Assembly: GCF_964355755.1 (NCBI RefSeq)
Contig: NC_092676.1
Location: forward strand, 19,140,288-19,204,287
Origin: Antedon mediterranea
Taxonomy: Eukaryota; Echinodermata; Crinoidea; Comatulida; Antedonidae
Direction of reading: 5' to 3'
DNA: 64,000 bases
Positions 61,961 through 64,000 of this stretch are shown here, in pieces. The position numbers and the translations under genes were made by a program. How positions within the stretch are numbered: position 1 is the first letter of the stretch; the number at the start of each line of letters is the position of its first letter. The notes below the pieces were generated by a model. That model was not told the origin of the DNA and did not search any database. It saw only the letters and a program-made list of their open reading frames with translations.

Positions 61961-63949
61961 CTATTTCTTAGTAACAACAGAGTCGAGTTGATCCCGGATT
62001 TTTCCTAATGCATCCAACATGGTATCCAATGTCTGTTTGTTTAATTCTAAATCCACAGATGAATCGCAACTAAATTCTTTATCATCTTTTGCGTTCTCAC
62101 GTGTCTGAAATAAATATAAAATTGAGATTTTAAAGAAAAACATTTAAAGAGAAATTACATATTTAATTAAGAGTAACTTCAAGTAAAAAATTGCTATTAA
62201 ACACAAAATATATTATTATTAATTATTTTGAACTAGTTTTAAAAGATATTATATAACCAAAATGTCATTGAAATTTGAGATGGGCCTATAAACAAATTCA
62301 TCATCTTTTAACCATGACAATAATATGTTATACTTCAGTGCGGTCACTAATTGTATTTTTATTTAAGGCTGTGTTTCCGCAGCCCAAAATGAACTAATAA
62401 TTAACCTGTGGAAATAGGGTTTAACCGATGCCACTCAAGAAAAATTCACTAATAATTATCTCATTCAAATCAGATAATTAACAGATAAATGCAATAATTT
62501 TTAACCTTTGACCTGAAGGGCAAATTGTTGCAATGTGATTGGGCATCTGGTTGTTTGGTAATGACTGATAATGCGGCACTTTCTTGCTTAAAAAATTAAA
62601 CGATAATTTTGTTTTGGCTGCGGAAACACGGCCTTAAACAATATACATTTTAAAATCTGGAGTGGTCCTTTAAAGCAATTATGCGATCAGATCTCTAGTT
62701 TTTGTTTTCATGCTTAATGGCAAATATTTTAATTGAGATTACCAAGATAACCACTTAATCCAGAATAAAATGTTTTAAGATTTTATAGTGATAACATTTC
62801 AGGTATGTTCATTGAAAAACATAATTTGATGTGTCCAACTGAAACAAATGACTTAATCGCTGCGAAACCGCATTTTCACGCTTAATATGAAGCATAAAGC
62901 ATTTGATGCTACCTAATCCATGTAAACTTTCTCCATCAAAGTTATAAAAACAGTAATTGTAGTTTGATAAATAAATTAATAAAATAATAATTTCATCTGG
63001 TTTCAGTTTGGTAACATATTTACAACCATCTGAGAACGAATGGACACCAAGGCTATCAGAAAACCTTATAGTGGCTGTGGTGGAGTACAGTCGATCTCAT
63101 ACAACATATTAACTGATGAAGTTTAGCAGGTATATTTAGAAAAGTTATTTAGAAGATCTTTTTTTTTTCTCCTTTAGCCATCTCTTTCTTTGGAATTGCT
63201 ATTGCTAACAGTAGCACACCATTATTACCACTAAACAAAAGTCATTAACATTTTTAATTGAATAGAAATAATTTATTAATTTTAAGTAATTTAAAGGATG
63301 GTTCATCAATATTTAAATAAGATTATAAGTGTTTTAATGGTTTAAAAACACTATTGTAGAATGGCCCAGGGAGCCCCTGGGGCACCGGTCCAGTTTAAAT
63401 CTGTTAAATCTGATCAATTTTATTAAACTTTATTTAATAACAACTTTTTAAATGCAAGTACCTGAAGGTTTAGGAGACACGTTGGTACCGACATTCGAGA
63501 AATTGAATCGGAACACGTTTTTACATCCACTCTCCAATCAAAATCTACTAGACGTGGTAAGGACACTGAAACAAAAAAGAATTGTAGAAAATTGTAGAGA
63601 ATTGAATATACTGTATATCCTTTAGTGTAATATAACTTTGGGGGTGGGACTATACCGTGGGAAAACCCTAGTTCAGGAAAAAATCATTTCTTGAAAAAAA
63701 ACTGATCTGAACTGGCTAGAGAGAGGTCTACATCCAGACCAAAAGTCAATACTGGGACTATACCTGGGGATATGCATGTTTGTGTTTGTGAAACATAAAG
63801 TAGGGGTGGGATTAGACCCAAAGTGGGATTATACCTGAGGATATACGGTAATGCATTTTAGTTATTGATAATACAACAAAAAGCCTAATATTGTATTTAA
63901 AAGCGTTAGCATACCTTGGTTATTAATAGAACTTTTTCTCCAAGTTGGT
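61961..63949 (-). CDS. COMMD9: COMM domain-containing protein 9, last three exons
   Basis: Exons in transcription order are 63,949-63,915 (acceptor ttccag, donor gtatgc), 63,565-63,462 (acceptor tttcag, donor gtactt) and 62,104-61,961 (acceptor tttcag, stop TAG). Phases are 1 then 0 and the frame joins cleanly. The visible protein reads PTWRKSSINNQ, then VSLPRLVDFDWRVDVKT, then CSDSISRMSVPTCLLNLQ, then an acidic linker, then QTLDTMLDALGKIRDQLDSV and a TKK end. This matches the C-terminal COMM domain of COMMD9 (about 200 aa in vertebrates), including the LVDxDWRVD signature and the terminal TLDTMLDxLGxIRDQL helix. The N-terminal helical domain lies beyond the right edge. COMMD9 is one of ten COMMD proteins of the CCC/Commander complex, which works with Retriever and WASH in recycling cargo from endosomes. 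Nothing suggests a pseudogene. Confidence 0.95.
62367..62633. mobile_element. TTAA-flanked MITE (piggyBac-like) in COMMD9 intron
   Basis: GGCTGTGTTTCCGCAGCC at the left and GGCTGCGGAAACACGGCC at the right are inverse repeats with one mismatch, extending inward as AAAA/TTTT-rich sequence. Both sides are flanked by TTAA (62,363-62,366 and 62,634-62,637), the target-site duplication typical of piggyBac-type transposition. At 267 bp it is non-coding and non-autonomous. Confidence 0.85.
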
Positions 63950-64000
63950 CTGGAAAAAAAATGTTAATTTTTTTTTAAACCAATTAAATAATCAATCATT

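Overview
The window is AT-rich metazoan genomic DNA, most likely from an invertebrate deuterostome and probably an echinoderm. This rests on the gene content (COMMD9 plus several short secreted-peptide precursor genes split into small exons), dense short inverted-repeat transposons and tRNA-derived SINE relics, and a striking excess of the octamer TAGGCCTA. No bacterial or viral features are present. Almost all the coding sequence is in exons of 35-217 bp, so long open frames are a poor guide here. I built the genes from splice sites, phase continuity and homology between exons.

Left part (1-18,850): two paralogous plus-strand genes for small secreted peptide precursors lie about 17 kb apart. 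Gene A (98-779) is cut by the left edge and lacks its signal-peptide exon. Gene B (17,766-18,811) is complete in three exons (127 aa): signal peptide, a short Cys-containing peptide ending in an amidation/dibasic site (Gly-Lys-Lys), and an acidic C-terminal spacer. Both genes use the same intron phase and share the framework GxxGxRxPGCxxQxGKK. I do not recognise the family. The DNA between them is gene-free and filled with inverted-repeat elements, a hairpin-ended GTCGGTC repeat family and a 49-bp minisatellite.

Centre (22,409-27,617, minus strand): nine consecutive exons of one gene, all joined by phase-2 introns, encode a precursor with four amidated peptides of 25-27 residues. Each sits on its own exon and is flanked by KR/KK and GKR processing sites. 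Two of the exons are near-identical and look like a recent duplication. The signal-peptide exon was not found and must lie at higher coordinates. This gene is tail-to-tail with gene B, so three peptide-precursor genes sit within 28 kb. A possible extra coding exon (21,396-21,583, plus) lies between them.

Right part (28,000-61,900): no convincing gene. It holds miniature inverted-repeat transposons of several families, SINE fragments, a decayed non-LTR retrotransposon 3' end (about 42.15-42.55 kb), degenerate minisatellites (32.3, 40.6 and 59.5-61.2 kb) and a nested palindrome (45.6 kb).

Right edge (61,961-63,949, minus strand): the last three coding exons of COMMD9, a subunit of the endosomal Commander/CCC complex, running off the window. 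One of its introns carries a 267-bp TTAA-flanked miniature transposon.
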